From: Saprospiraceae bacterium
Lineage (GTDB): Bacteria; Bacteroidota; Bacteroidia; Chitinophagales; Saprospiraceae
Assembly: GCA_016714985.1 (NCBI GenBank)
Contig: JADKBS010000001.1
Location: 877,915 to 941,914, forward strand
Reading direction: 5' to 3'
DNA length: 64,000 nucleotides
Positions 43,642-53,468 of this stretch are shown in pieces. Within the stretch, counting starts at the first letter, position 1, and every line of letters starts with the position of its first letter. A program made the translations under genes and the position numbers. The notes beneath the pieces are model-generated. The model made no database searches. It was not told the DNA's origin and was given only the letters and a program-made list of their open reading frames with translations.

Positions 43642-46600
43642 ATGATTTTCAAAAATATTCCCTTTATCGCCTTGCTCTTTTGGTCTTTACAGGCGGCCAC
43701 CGTTCGGGCGCAGTTCGGCGCAGCGCACCCCATTTTCCCTGCCAACCCGCTCAACAGCGGGCAGCGCAACTACCCCATTGACATCGAGAACGACGGGGAC
43801 AAAGACCTCGTGTTTTACCATGATGACAACACGCTTTCCTTGCTCCGCAACGACGGCACGGGGCATTTTGCCCAAGGGGAATTCTTGGCGGAAAACGCCA
43901 TTGGCCCCTCCTTCTTCGTGGATTTCAACCACGACGACCTGCCCGACCTGCTGGTGCGTTTGGGCAATATCCTAAGCTGGCGGGCCAACTTGGGCGATGG
44001 CAGTTTTGGCGGCCCTTTCCCGATTGGCCAAATAGGCGTTTTTAAAATCGTGGACATGAACCACGATGGCGAGCTGGATATTTTCGATGGTGCTTCTTGG
44101 ATGGAAAATGAAGGCGCTGGCATCTTCGTCGAAACGCATGGTTTTTGGACACTCGGGCAAAATGAGTTCATTGTTGACTTCGTGGACATCAACAGCGACG
44201 GTCTTTTAGACAATGTTTATCAAATTAGTTTCAACAACGACGTCATGTACTGGCGGGCGCAAATGCCCGACGGCACCCTTAGCCCAACATCAAACATCAT
44301 CGGGGCGGGCGCTCCCTTCGCACAGTTTTTTGACCTCGATTACGATGGCGATTTGGATGTGATTGATTGGGAAATCCATTCAGGGCCAGCCTTCATCCAA
44401 ATGCACCGAAACGATGGCACGGGTAGTTTCGGCCCGCCAACCCCGCTCTACGAATCGAACAGCTTGTATTCCATTAACGATGTGGACGGCGATGGGTTTG
44501 CCGATATTCTGCTGCCCGCCAACCCCAATGTTTTCGCCTGGGGCAAGAACGACGGCAACGGCAATTTCACTTTTCAACTAACCAACGTACTCGCCAGCTA
44601 CGATTGGCAGTTTGCCGATATTTCCGGCGACGGGCACGGCGACCTTATCTTGAACCATGGCGCTGCTTTCGGGGACGGGGCGGGCGGCTTCGGGCCAATC
44701 GTGACTTATTTTCCAGAATTTTGGAGCATACAAGATATTACGGTCGCCGATGCGGAGGGCGACGGCGATGCCGACCTTTTGTTTTACGACAACTCGAAAC
44801 AGGAAATTGGCTGGGTCGCCAACAACGGGGCGGGCGGTTTTGACCAAAAAAACATCTTGCGCACGGGTGCTTCCCTCGGCATCGTTGCCGCCGATTTTGA
44901 CGCCGACGGCTACCCAGATATTGCGACAAAAGACCTTGACAGCCTTCAATTCATTTGGAAGGGCAGTCCCAACGGCTATTCCGCCTCGCCGGACACCATC
45001 GCCCGAAATTTGGAAAATTCTTTCATCTACGAAATGGTGGACATTGATGGCGATGGAGACCTCGATTGGCATACCGGGGCTTTGTTTCAACCACAGCCAG
45101 GCACTAATGCGTGGATGTACAACGACGGGGCGGGGAATTTCAGCGACACCATGCCGCCTTATTACTTAGGCGGAATCGGCTTTTGGGACATAGACAGCGA
45201 TAGCGCCCCGGATTTATTGAGTTCCAGCTTTTCCCCAATGGAATTTTTTTGGCAAAAAAACTTGGGGGCCGGCAATTTCGGGCCACCTATTTCCATTGGG
45301 CTTTATTACCCAAATTCCATAAAAGGGCATGATATGGACCAAGACGGCGATATGGATTTGCTGTTCGACGAAGATGATATTATTATCAATGGCGAATTAT
45401 TCCATTTCATTTGGTTGGAAAACCAAAACAACGGCAGTGCTTGGGTCGAGCACCCAATTTCCAAAAATTATACTACTGACTACTGCCTTGGCGATTTCAA
45501 TCAAGATGGCTCGGTGGATGTCTTTATGGGCAGTTGGCACAATAATTCGAACGATACCACCAATATCGCCTGGTTTCCCAACGATGGCATGGGGAATTTT
45601 GGCGATTCCATTTTTATAGGGCAGCAATTAGGGCAGAAAAGTTTTGTCGTAGCCGATGTTGACCTGGACAGTGACTTGGATGTTTTTTACCTTGGGAGCC
45701 TGAGCGGCTGGTACGAAAACTTCTCCGCCAACCCCGTCCTCAACGGCAGCTGCTTTTTCGATGCCAACGAAAACGGCGTGCAGGACGGCAGCGAGGGCAA
45801 CTTGCCCAATGTCAAAATACGGCTCGAACCCGGCGGGCAAACGACCTATTCCCAAGCCGACGGCAGCTACCGTTTCTATGCCTATCCCGGCATTTCCACC
45901 TTGTCAGTCGAAGCGGATGACTGCTTTGAGCTGTCAACCAGCCCAGCCTCCTTTCAAGTCCAACTGCCGCTGCCCAACCCCGATTCGGTTTTCGTTTTTG
46001 GACTGAAAAGCCAAGCAGCGCAACCGGGCATGAGCGCCCCGATTACGGGCAGCCCGACCCGCTGCAATTTCAACGTGCCGTTTTGGATGGCGTTGAAAAA
46101 CGAAGACTGCTTCCCGGCAGCCGCTGTTTTTTCCCTGAAGTCCAACGGGTTGGCCAGTTTCGTGTCCGCAGAACCGCCTCCCGACTTGGTGCTGGGCGAT
46201 TCCATCGTCTGGTACAGCGGCGACTCCCTGCTGCCCGGCGAAATCCGCCCCATCCGGGCTTTGCTGAAAATGGCGGGCTACGATTTTCTCGGCGACACCC
46301 TTCGCTTGACCGGCTCGGCTTGGGCGCTCGATGCCACGGGGGCACTCCTCCAGCCGCCAGTCCTCTCTCATTTTGCCTCGGCCATCAACTGCGCCTTTGA
46401 CCCTAACGATAAATTGGTGAACCTGGCGGAAGTGCCGGAAAACTACGACCCTTCCAGTTCGGAACTGATTTACACCATCCGTTTTCAAAACCTTGGCAAC
46501 GACACGGCATTCAACGTGCAGGTACTCGACACCTTGGCCGAGGAACTTGATTGGGCGAGCTTCAAGCCCATAGCCGCCAGCCATGCCGGGGCCGTGCGTT

Positions 46601-47094
46601 TGGATGAAATGAGCAGGGGCGTCGAGTTCCGGTTTGACCATATCCTGCTGCCGGATAGCGCTGCGAACGAGGCTGCGAGTCATGGCTTTGCCGCCTTCTC
46701 CGTCCGGCTGAAACCTGGCTTGCCGCTGGGAACGGCGGTGACCAACCAGGCCGCCATTTATTTCGACTTCAACCCGCCCGTCTTGACGAACCGGGTGGAA
46801 ACCCGAATCCTTTCGTCGGTTTCGGGGTCGGTTACGCAGGAACAGCCTCCCCTAATCCAAGCATACCCCAACCCGACATCGGGCACACTGGTATTGAAAA
46901 CGCAGGGAGCAGTGCCTTTGGAAGGCACCGTCCAGTTCCTCGACCTATTTGGCCGCACCCTTCATACGGAAACACTACAACCCGGGAACACAGTTCACTA
47001 TTTTTCAATGGCCGCAATGCCAGCTGGCGTCTATTTCGTGAAGGTGCTGGATGATGGTGAGCCGATTTGGACGGAAAAAATTGTGAAACAATAG
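43642..47094 (+). CDS. FG-GAP/VCBS-repeat T9SS protein, paralogue 3
   Basis: 1150 residues from ATG 43642 (signal peptide FIALLFWSLQAATVRAQ); the frame upstream to 43588 runs into the inverted repeat. VCBS repeats (DIENDGDKDLVFY, DLDYDGDLDVIDW, DVDGDGFADILLP, DMDQDGDMDLLFD), an SdrD B-like domain (CFFDANENGVQDGSEGNLPN), the conserved block AFDPNDKLVNLAEV to YFDFNPPVLTNRVE, and a sorting domain (IQAYPNPTSGTLVLKTQG). The sorting domain matches that of the protein ending at 36366 far better than those of its direct paralogues. It is followed by a terminator. Confidence 0.9.
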   Translation: MIFKNIPFIALLFWSLQAATVRAQFGAAHPIFPANPLNSGQRNYPIDIENDGDKDLVFYHDDNTLSLLRNDGTGHFAQGEFLAENAIGPSFFVDFNHDDLPDLLVRLGNILSWRANLGDGSFGGPFPIGQIGVFKIVDMNHDGELDIFDGASWMENEGAGIFVETHGFWTLGQNEFIVDFVDINSDGLLDNVYQISFNNDVMYWRAQMPDGTLSPTSNIIGAGAPFAQFFDLDYDGDLDVIDWEIHSGPAFIQMHRNDGTGSFGPPTPLYESNSLYSINDVDGDGFADILLPANPNVFAWGKNDGNGNFTFQLTNVLASYDWQFADISGDGHGDLILNHGAAFGDGAGGFGPIVTYFPEFWSIQDITVADAEGDGDADLLFYDNSKQEIGWVANNGAGGFDQKNILRTGASLGIVAADFDADGYPDIATKDLDSLQFIWKGSPNGYSASPDTIARNLENSFIYEMVDIDGDGDLDWHTGALFQPQPGTNAWMYNDGAGNFSDTMPPYYLGGIGFWDIDSDSAPDLLSSSFSPMEFFWQKNLGAGNFGPPISIGLYYPNSIKGHDMDQDGDMDLLFDEDDIIINGELFHFIWLENQNNGSAWVEHPISKNYTTDYCLGDFNQDGSVDVFMGSWHNNSNDTTNIAWFPNDGMGNFGDSIFIGQQLGQKSFVVADVDLDSDLDVFYLGSLSGWYENFSANPVLNGSCFFDANENGVQDGSEGNLPNVKIRLEPGGQTTYSQADGSYRFYAYPGISTLSVEADDCFELSTSPASFQVQLPLPNPDSVFVFGLKSQAAQPGMSAPITGSPTRCNFNVPFWMALKNEDCFPAAAVFSLKSNGLASFVSAEPPPDLVLGDSIVWYSGDSLLPGEIRPIRALLKMAGYDFLGDTLRLTGSAWALDATGALLQPPVLSHFASAINCAFDPNDKLVNLAEVPENYDPSSSELIYTIRFQNLGNDTAFNVQVLDTLAEELDWASFKPIAASHAGAVRLDEMSRGVEFRFDHILLPDSAANEAASHGFAAFSVRLKPGLPLGTAVTNQAAIYFDFNPPVLTNRVETRILSSVSGSVTQEQPPLIQAYPNPTSGTLVLKTQGAVPLEGTVQFLDLFGRTLHTETLQPGNTVHYFSMAAMPAGVYFVKVLDDGEPIWTEKIVKQ

Positions 47095-47098
47095 CAAC

Positions 47099-47138
47099 AA
47101 TAACAGGGGGCAGCCCAACCAGACTGCCTTCTGTTATT
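47099..47138 (+). terminator. Terminator after the VCBS gene cluster
   Basis: AATAACAG and GGCAG arms pair with CTGCC and CTGTTATT around a 10-nt loop with a small GG/TT internal loop, followed by ATTTC. It starts 4 nt after the stop. Confidence 0.7.
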
Positions 47139-47219
47139 ATTTCAAAACCTTGTTATAGGCATGAAATTCAAACTCTTTTTGCTAAAGGTGTTGCTATCAG
47201 CGTCACTAAATTTGAATCT

Positions 47220-47708
47220 ATGAATACAAAACCCTTCATCAGTTCAGGCTGGTTCTATACCTTTTTCGCTGTTGTCATGGCTGCCATCATTTTTTATGTC
47301 GGTGACGAATTGGATAGTTTCACGCTCATTGCCGGCATAGGCATCGTTCTGTTCTTGGCTTATAAAGCTTATACTTGTTTCCGGGGTGAGGCTCCGCCAA
47401 AGCTAACAGACTTGGGCGAAAAACCAGCGGAAACGGCGACGGTTGCCGACCATATTGCCTTTCACAAAAAATTGATTTTCATTGGCGGGTCGATATTGCT
47501 GTTCCTGTCAATTTGGATTATCCATGACCTGAATAAATTAGAATCCGGCGAGATCGAGTCGGTCAGGATTTGGGCGCCCATAGCCATGCTGTATGAAATT
47601 TTAGGCTATTGGGCGGCAGTCTTGATAATGCCTGCCCTTTGCCTTTTTGTAGTCTTTGCCAATTTGAGAAAAATAGTTGGTTTAAAGAATGCAGCGGGGA
47701 AAGTTTGA
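47220..47708 (+). CDS. Small membrane protein of unknown function
   Basis: 162 residues from ATG 47220; the frame is open back to 47067 but that part overlaps the terminator and is not hydrophobic. Four predicted membrane helices: FYTFFAVVMAAIIFYVG, FTLIAGIGIVLFLAYKA, LIFIGGSILLFLSIWII and YWAAVLIMPALCLFVVFANL. The first helices are linked to the rest by a charged stretch. Family not recognised. Confidence 0.65.
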   Translation: MNTKPFISSGWFYTFFAVVMAAIIFYVGDELDSFTLIAGIGIVLFLAYKAYTCFRGEAPPKLTDLGEKPAETATVADHIAFHKKLIFIGGSILLFLSIWIIHDLNKLESGEIESVRIWAPIAMLYEILGYWAAVLIMPALCLFVVFANLRKIVGLKNAAGKV

Positions 47709-47829
47709 AAGGCAAGCCAAACAATCCATTAGCGCAAATACCTACAATTTGAATACCTAAGTTGAATAATTTCCTAAAACCACCTGATGGGCAACCTACG
47801 GGTTGCCTCATCGGGTTTACTCATTTCTT

Positions 47830-48272
47830 ATGAAAAACATTATCGCAATCATTGGCTTTGTTGCCCTTGCTATCAGTTTGTCCGCCCAACCTACGCCGGA
47901 CGATATGGCCGCCACTTTTTTTGCAGATTTCAAGCGGGACAAAAGCTTGGCGGTACACAATATTTACCAAACCAGCCCATGGATGGCAAGGGCCTCCGAT
48001 GCCATTTCTAACATGAAGGGGGAAGTGGAAAAACTGACGCCCGAATACGTGGGCGAGTACTATGGTTTTTCACTGATTTGTAGCAAACAGATAGCTGATT
48101 GCTTCGTACTTCAGTCCTATCTGCTCCGCTTCGGTCGGCAACCCATCCGTTTCACGTTCGAGTTTTATAAGCCTGACAAGAATGGCAGATTTTTTCCCTG
48201 CAATTCGATGTGACACTCGATGATGAAATAGAAGAAGCCGCCAAGGTCTATAATTTGAACTTGGATAAGTAA
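47830..48272 (+). pseudogene. Small exported protein with an apparent one-base deletion near its end
   Basis: From ATG 47830: signal peptide MKNIIAIIGFVALAISLSAQ, then TPDDMAATFFADFKRDKSLA and LTPEYVGEYYGFSLICSKQI. The frame stops early at 48213. Adding one A near 48181 (AAG AAA TGG in place of AAG AAT GG) gives KKWQIFSLQFDVTLDDEIEE and a natural stop at 48272, 12 nt before the next gene. The C-terminus read this way continues the fold much better. It is likely a functional gene with a sequencing or recent indel. Function unknown. Confidence 0.65.
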
Positions 48273-48284
48273 ACCTGTACCACC

Positions 48285-48992
48285 ATGAAAAATCAGGCCT
48301 TTTTCAATGCAATAGCAGCACATGGCCTCGTTCAGGCATTGCACACTTCGCTGGCAGACCAGCCCAACTACCTTGAAATGGTCGTCAAGCGTTTGGAACG
48401 GCTTGAACAAAGCTTAAAGGCGGGCGGCGAGCTTACCGAGGACCTGTTGGTGGAGAAGAACCAAATTTCGCATTCCATCCTATCCTTGCTCGACCTCGAC
48501 GACATAGGGGCGGCTGGGCAAGAAAATTTCAAGCAATTGGGGAAATTGCTGAACGAGCACCTCGGGATTAGTGAGGCATCCGAACAGGAATTGATTGCCA
48601 TCAGGGAAACAAATATGGTGAAAGCCAATGAAGCTTGGAAGGAGAAGGCAAAGCAATTGAAAGACCAGGCTCCTATATCGTTTGAGCCTATCCCCGCCGA
48701 CGAACTCTTGCCGCTTGCTGGCATCGTTGCGCTATTGCGTGACGGCCAATTGCAGCTGGCCCTGCGCCATTCCCTCCGGCTTGCCGAGCCTGGCATAGCG
48801 CTGCCAGGGGTCAAACTATTGACGCATCGCTACCAGGAACTTGACCGGAACCGCCATTTGGGGCTTCTCTCCGATGAATCCATTTCCTTGGAAGAAAACA
48901 GGCTCAAACTAGCACTCCACGAAATTTTGGACCAAATGGCCAGTCCCCCCGAAGCGCCCAAAAAAAGTTTTTGGCAAAAATTATGGTCCTAA
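48285..48992 (+). CDS. Protein of unknown function
   Basis: 235 residues, soluble, mostly helical, no signal peptide. Features: LTEDLLVEKNQISHSILSLL, KLLNEHLGISEASEQELIAI, a Pro-rich bend (PISFEPIPADELLPLAGIVA) and a basic tail (PKKSFWQKLWS). Starts 12 nt after the preceding small exported-protein gene and probably shares its transcript. I do not recognise a family. Confidence 0.65.
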   Translation: MKNQAFFNAIAAHGLVQALHTSLADQPNYLEMVVKRLERLEQSLKAGGELTEDLLVEKNQISHSILSLLDLDDIGAAGQENFKQLGKLLNEHLGISEASEQELIAIRETNMVKANEAWKEKAKQLKDQAPISFEPIPADELLPLAGIVALLRDGQLQLALRHSLRLAEPGIALPGVKLLTHRYQELDRNRHLGLLSDESISLEENRLKLALHEILDQMASPPEAPKKSFWQKLWS

Positions 48993-49137
48993 AAAACCAT
49001 GCATCGCCTACAATTATCCGCCGTACAAGCGCCCAAGTAAAATTTTAGGGCAGTCTTTCGTGCGGGAACCATTTTTCTCGAATTTGCTTTTTTATCATGC
49101 CCGCATGAAAACAATTTCCAGTTTTCAAAAACCCTCC

Positions 49138-49145
49138 TACCTTTG
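49138..49145 (+). promoter_or_regulatory. -7 promoter box of tRNA-Ser
   Basis: TACCTTTG ends 4 nt before the mature tRNA; the -33 position holds TTTC. Because the 5' end of a tRNA precursor must lie at or before the mature end, this sets the start of transcription within about 5 nt of the box. Confidence 0.7.
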
Positions 49146-49149
49146 CACC

Positions 49150-49234
49150 GGAGAAATGGCAGAGCGGTTTAATGCGGCGGTCTTGAAAACCGTTGTACTG
49201 AAAGGTACCGGGGGTTCGAATCCCTCTTTCTCCG
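49150..49234 (+). tRNA. tRNA-Ser (anticodon TGA)
   Basis: Class II cloverleaf: acceptor GGAGAAA / TTTCTCC, anticodon loop CTTGAAA, variable arm TTGTACTGAAAGGTACC, T arm GGGGGTTCGAATCCCTC, discriminator G. CCA not encoded. 85 nt. Confidence 0.96.
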
Positions 49235-49245
49235 CTGGAAAAATG

Positions 49246-49278
49246 AAAAAGCCTCGGCCTTGCGCTGGGGCTTTTTTT
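49246..49278 (+). terminator. Terminator of tRNA-Ser
   Basis: AAAAAGCC pairs with GGCTTTTT, then further T residues. Begins 12 nt after the tRNA. Confidence 0.8.
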
Positions 49279-49415
49279 GTTTAACCCTTAGTTGTTATGT
49301 ACTTTGCATACATCCTTTAGGAGTGGAAAAACGGGCAGGTACTACTTTGGCGTGTGCGAGGGTGCGCTGCCGGGAGCGGTTGATTGGCTGGGGTATCGCT
49401 GTTGGCTGTAGGCTT

Positions 49416-50162
49416 TTAGTTAGTTGCCATGCCAAGTAACCGTCGCAGCTGCTTTTTGGTCTCGTGCGGGAAATCGGAGCCGAGCACCCATTTGGCATAC
49501 TCCTGGGTTTCGCTCACCAATTGGTCTTTGTGCTTGCCGAACGACCAATAGACCAGCCCATCCTTTTCATAGAGTTTTCCGGCAAAATCCACTCGCCCAT
49601 TGTCGCCACGGCAAACTTCTTCGAGGTCGGGAATGGCGGTGGGGAGGCTTGGGTTTTGCTCCAGTTGCTTTTGGAAGATGGTGACGGTGGCCCGGATGTC
49701 GGAAAGGGCATCGTGGGCGCCATCGAGGGACTGGCCCGTGTAGCGCTGGTAGGTTTCTTCGAGGCGGTGGCTGTTGACGTTGCGCTCGATTTTGAGTATG
49801 TCGAGGAAGCGGGTGCCTGCTTCCGGGAAATCAATGCCGACCCGTGCGAATTCTTCCACGAGCATGGGCACGTCGAAGTTGTCGGAATTGTAGCCTGCGA
49901 GGTCGCAGCCAGAAAGCCACTGGGCGAAGGATTTTGCTACTTGCCGGAAATAGGGGGCGTCCTTCACATCCTCGTCGGAGATGCCGTGGACGGCGGTGGC
50001 TCCTGCGGGGATGGGGATGCCGGGGTTCAGCAGCACGTTTTTCTCTTCCCGCTGGCCATCTACTTTGATTTTTACGGCCCCGATTTGCAGGATGCGGTCC
50101 TGGGCGGTGTTGGTGCCGGTGGTTTCGAGGTCGAAGAAGATGATGGGGCGGGTGAGTTGCAT
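49416..50162 (-). CDS. DnaQ-like 3'-5' exonuclease (DEDDh)
   Basis: 248 residues. Exonuclease motifs: Exo I FFDLETTGT, Exo II GYNSDNFDVPML, Exo III GAHDALSDIRAT with the DEDDh histidine. The C-terminal extension (YWSFGKHKDQLVSETQEYAK, FPHETKKQLRRLLG) is a small domain often found after such exonucleases. It trims DNA 3' ends; proofreading or repair role not resolved. It is oriented away from the CRISPR locus. Confidence 0.9.
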   Translation of the reverse strand: MQLTRPIIFFDLETTGTNTAQDRILQIGAVKIKVDGQREEKNVLLNPGIPIPAGATAVHGISDEDVKDAPYFRQVAKSFAQWLSGCDLAGYNSDNFDVPMLVEEFARVGIDFPEAGTRFLDILKIERNVNSHRLEETYQRYTGQSLDGAHDALSDIRATVTIFQKQLEQNPSLPTAIPDLEEVCRGDNGRVDFAGKLYEKDGLVYWSFGKHKDQLVSETQEYAKWVLGSDFPHETKKQLRRLLGMATN

Positions 50163-50285
50163 AGGGTGGTTGTTTTTGGGGCGAAGGTTGGGAAGAAAAG
50201 GTGATTGGGGCTGCGCTGACGGTCGAAGCGGAGAGGGATGTGTGCTCCTTCCCAGTTATTAGAATTTTATTTACTGCCACTATAC

Positions 50286-50316
50286 TTTGGTTATATCGGT
50301 AAACAGTATAACTTTG
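50286..50316 (+). promoter_or_regulatory. Promoter of the HTH/WYL genes and probably the cas operon
   Basis: TTTG (50286-50289), an exact 19-nt spacer and TAACTTTG (50309-50316): consensus Bacteroidota promoter. The leader to ATG 50377 would be about 56 nt. Confidence 0.8.
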
Positions 50317-50376
50317 GCCATCATACCTGAGAGAGCTTGCCAATAAACACAGTCTTTTAACCCAAAAGCTTAGCGT

Positions 50377-50613
50377 ATGCTCCCCCAGCAAAAAATACTA
50401 CGGGTATTGAACCTCATCAGACATCTTAGGGGACCCTTCCCTAAGACCGTGAAGCAATTGTCGCAGTTGCTCGAATGCGACGAACGCACCACCTACCTTT
50501 TCGATGAGAGAATGGCCATTCTGCGCACGGCGCTTTTACCCCTGCCTTTCTGGTATTCACAGAAGGGAAGCATACACATGAAAGGCATTAAAAACCCAAA
50601 GCAATATGCCTGA
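50377..50613 (+). CDS. Stand-alone HTH fragment related to WYL regulators
   Basis: 78 residues. The first ~37 (QKILRVLNLIRHLRGPFPKT, VKQLSQLLECDERTTY) match the N-terminal HTH of deoR/WYL-type regulators and align with the start of the next gene. After DERTTY the sequence diverges to an unrelated hydrophobic and basic tail. Its stop overlaps the ATG of the WYL gene by 8 nt, so both would be translated together. It is either a remnant of a second WYL regulator, which many type I-B loci carry, or a short DNA-binding partner. Confidence 0.55.
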   Translation: MLPQQKILRVLNLIRHLRGPFPKTVKQLSQLLECDERTTYLFDERMAILRTALLPLPFWYSQKGSIHMKGIKNPKQYA

Positions 50614-51529
50614 AATCGAGAAATACAAACGGATGTTCCAAATGATTGACTTGCTCCGACATCCGGGCAAGACAAAGAAATCCTTGGCGGAGCGGTTTAA
50701 TACCAGCGTTAGAACTATTGAAAGGGATTTTGTGGACTTGGAACGGGAAGGCTACATGGTGGACAAGGACAATGCTGGAAGGCATTTCATCTTTCGTTCT
50801 ATCGGGAAAGGCACATCTGTTTATGTAACAGACGAAGAATCTGAGTTCCTGAATGACCTGCTCAACAAAGCAGCCTCCGAACATCCCCTCACCACACCTT
50901 TAAAAACGAAACTGTTTTTTCATGCAGGGATTGGCCGCTGGTCACAAAACTACATCACCCGGAATGTGGCGGAGGTCATCCAGCACCTTACGGATGCCAT
51001 GAAAATGAACTGTCAGGTGCAAATGGAGGACTACTATTCGGCTTCTACAGGCCAGCTTCAAATCAAGCAAATCGAGCCGCTGCTTTTCACCGATAACTAT
51101 AAATACCTCATTGGATTTGATACAGCGGCCAACAAGTTTGTGAACCTGAAAATGGACAGGATACAAAAAGTCGTCTTGCTGGAAGCCAAGTGTACCAAAT
51201 CACCCGACATGGTGAAGGCGGATGTCTTTCACATGGCCGCCAACGAGGAGTTCCATGAGGTGGAACTGCTGCTCACGGCCTTGGCTGCCCGACTCTTGGT
51301 AGAAGAGCACCCCGCCACGGAGCGTTGCGTGGAGCCTTCGGGAGTGGTAGCGTTCCCTTTCAGGTTTCGGGCGACAGTGCATAATTTCTTGTCGGTGGGG
51401 CGGTTCTGTTTGGGGTTGCCGGGGCAGGTGCGGGTGTTGGGGCCGGAGGAGCTGAATGGATACTTGGAAGGGAGAAGGAAAGGTTTTTGTGGGGGTGAGG
51501 GGTTGCGACATGGTTTGTCCTTTGAGTGA
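50606..51529 (+). CDS. WYL-domain transcriptional regulator of the CRISPR-Cas locus
   Basis: 307 residues. N-terminal winged HTH (MFQMIDLLRHPGKTKKSLAE, RFNTSVRTIERDFVDLEREG), then a WYL-type ligand domain in the middle (EPLLFTDNYKYLIGFDTAAN, NLKMDRIQKVVLLEAK) and a C-terminal WCX-like extension. WYL proteins next to cas genes commonly control their expression, sensing nucleic acid or nucleotide ligands. The gene is intact, directly upstream of cas8b, and shares the promoter at 50286-50316. Confidence 0.85.
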   Translation: MPEIEKYKRMFQMIDLLRHPGKTKKSLAERFNTSVRTIERDFVDLEREGYMVDKDNAGRHFIFRSIGKGTSVYVTDEESEFLNDLLNKAASEHPLTTPLKTKLFFHAGIGRWSQNYITRNVAEVIQHLTDAMKMNCQVQMEDYYSASTGQLQIKQIEPLLFTDNYKYLIGFDTAANKFVNLKMDRIQKVVLLEAKCTKSPDMVKADVFHMAANEEFHEVELLLTALAARLLVEEHPATERCVEPSGVVAFPFRFRATVHNFLSVGRFCLGLPGQVRVLGPEELNGYLEGRRKGFCGGEGLRHGLSFE

Positions 51530-51613
51530 GGCTTTCTTTGCGAAAATTGAAAGATGATTGGATACGCAGCGGGTTTACAACAAGAAATTCAAAATTGAAA
51601 AACCGATAAGCTT

Positions 51614-53468
51614 ATGATAAAATCTATGTACGTTTTTGGAAAGGCACTTTCAAAACAGCCGGAATACGAAGAGTTCTTTGAACCTTGGGAAAACCCATTC
51701 CCCAAACTGAAAGATGAAACTGCTACGGTCGTTTATGCTCAAATCAACAATGACAAACTTGAAGAAGAGCTGAGAACAACGGATTTCAAGCAAGCTGACA
51801 TTGGCAAATACCTCTATCGTAGGGTCCAAGGCTCTAATGGCACCAACCTTGTTCCTACTTTTTTTCTAATTGCGCCTGCGAAGGAAGAAGAGCGAAAAGA
51901 TGCCATCAGAAAATTGACCAAAAAAATTGCTGCCTCCGTCAGCAATCATAAGCACAATTTTTTGAAAGGCACTCAAATCTTGGAACTGGAAAAACTGCTT
52001 TTGGCTAAGCAATTAACGCCTAAAAACAACTACATCTTTACCATAAAAATAAACGATAAATTCTTCGGTGAGTACCCCGAATACAGGGATTTGTTTTATA
52101 AAGACGCTTATCAAAAGTACAGCAAAGACTCCGCTGCTGCCGACAAGATATGCGCTGTTACATACGAGCCTGCCACAGAAGTTTGGGGGCGAATCGACAC
52201 ACTTGGTTTTACGGTAGAGAAAATTGCATTCAGCAGAAACGGCTTCGATACTTCCCAGTCTTACAAAATGTTTCCTGTCTCTCCAGGTGCGGTAAAGGTG
52301 CTCGAAGGCGCTAGAAGGGTGGCTTTCAATAAACTTTCCTATGGCTTTTACGGCATGAGTTACTTTGTCATGCCCCGATTCATAGCTGTGGACGAAGACA
52401 CAGTAGAGCGAGTGGTAAAACGTTATATGAGAAACTTCGATGAAGAAGCTGGCACTCTCGATGGACAAAGCAAGTCGCTCATCAATAATGAACGCATCAT
52501 TCAAAAAATCATCGAAAACAAAGAGTTGAGCGACAATTCAATTTATTACGACATCTTCTTTTACCAGAAAAATAACTCGCAGCTTTTGCTTAAACTGCAT
52601 TTATCAGACCTGCTACCATCTCGCTTTCGAGAAATCATCGAAGCCAAGGAACAGGTTGAACGCTTCTACTATCCATTGACCACAGCCTATTATCCGGCAA
52701 AAGGTAAAAGCTGCAAGTGTTGAAGAATACCATCTTACTTTTTCAGTGCTTAAGGTCTATTTCTCTAAGCTTATCGAGTCTAAAAAAGAGACCATTTTTC
52801 ATCCTTACTTTTTTAAAATACTCGAAGCGGTTTTTTACAAAAGCCCGCTCAATTATGCTCAAATCCTCGAAGCGTTTCAAAGTGAAGTGAGTGCCGCATT
52901 CAAAAAGGGCTATACCTATGAAAACCGCTTTGAATTGTACAAACAAGTAAAACGGACTTTTGTCTGGCTTCAATTCTTTTCCAAACTTCAACTTTTTGAA
53001 AATCAAAATTCTGCCATCATGGAACCTAACACCAAAGTTGCCCGGAATCGGGAAGATTTTGAGGCACAACATCCCGACTTTTTCAATGACCCTGCCCGGC
53101 AAGCGGCTTTTAACTTGGGTTGCCTGACAGAAAAACTGTTGGAAAAGCAGCGGAAACGCCTTAAAAGCGAACCTTTCAAAAAATATTTGAAGGGACTGAA
53201 CCTTGATTTGCCACTCCTTTGAAAGATACACCTTAGCTGGAGGACAAATTCTATCAGTATGCTGACGAGTTGTATCCTTGGGAAAGAGATATGCTTCACA
53301 CGCTTAACAAAGCGGTCAAGCTTTCTTGCGGATGGAAAAACCACAACCTCAAAAACCGAAATCTCTTATGCCTTTTCACTTGGCATGACCATGCAGCAGG
53401 AGTTCACCGCCGACCATTGGGAAAGGAATTTAACAATAGTAGAACCTACAAACGACAATCAACAATAA
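51614..53468 (+). pseudogene. cas8b: cas8b (Csh1/TM1802-like large subunit), broken by three apparent frameshifts
   Basis: Fragment 1, 51614-52723: MIKSMYVFGKALSKQPEYEE, FRNGFDTSQS-like core and NERIIQKIIENKELSDNSIY, typical of the type I-B large subunit. An extra G near 52703 shifts into fragment 2 (to 53222: VEEYHLTFSVLKVYFSKLIE, NLGCLTEKLLEKQRKRLKSE). A further shift plus a TAG near 53234 leads to LEDKFYQYADELYPWERDML, and one more near 53325 to TEISYAFSLGMTMQQEF and the stop at 53468. Joined, these give about 615 residues, normal for the family. Cas8b recognises the PAM and holds the crRNA complex. The breaks are most easily explained by indel errors but could mark real decay. Confidence 0.85.
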
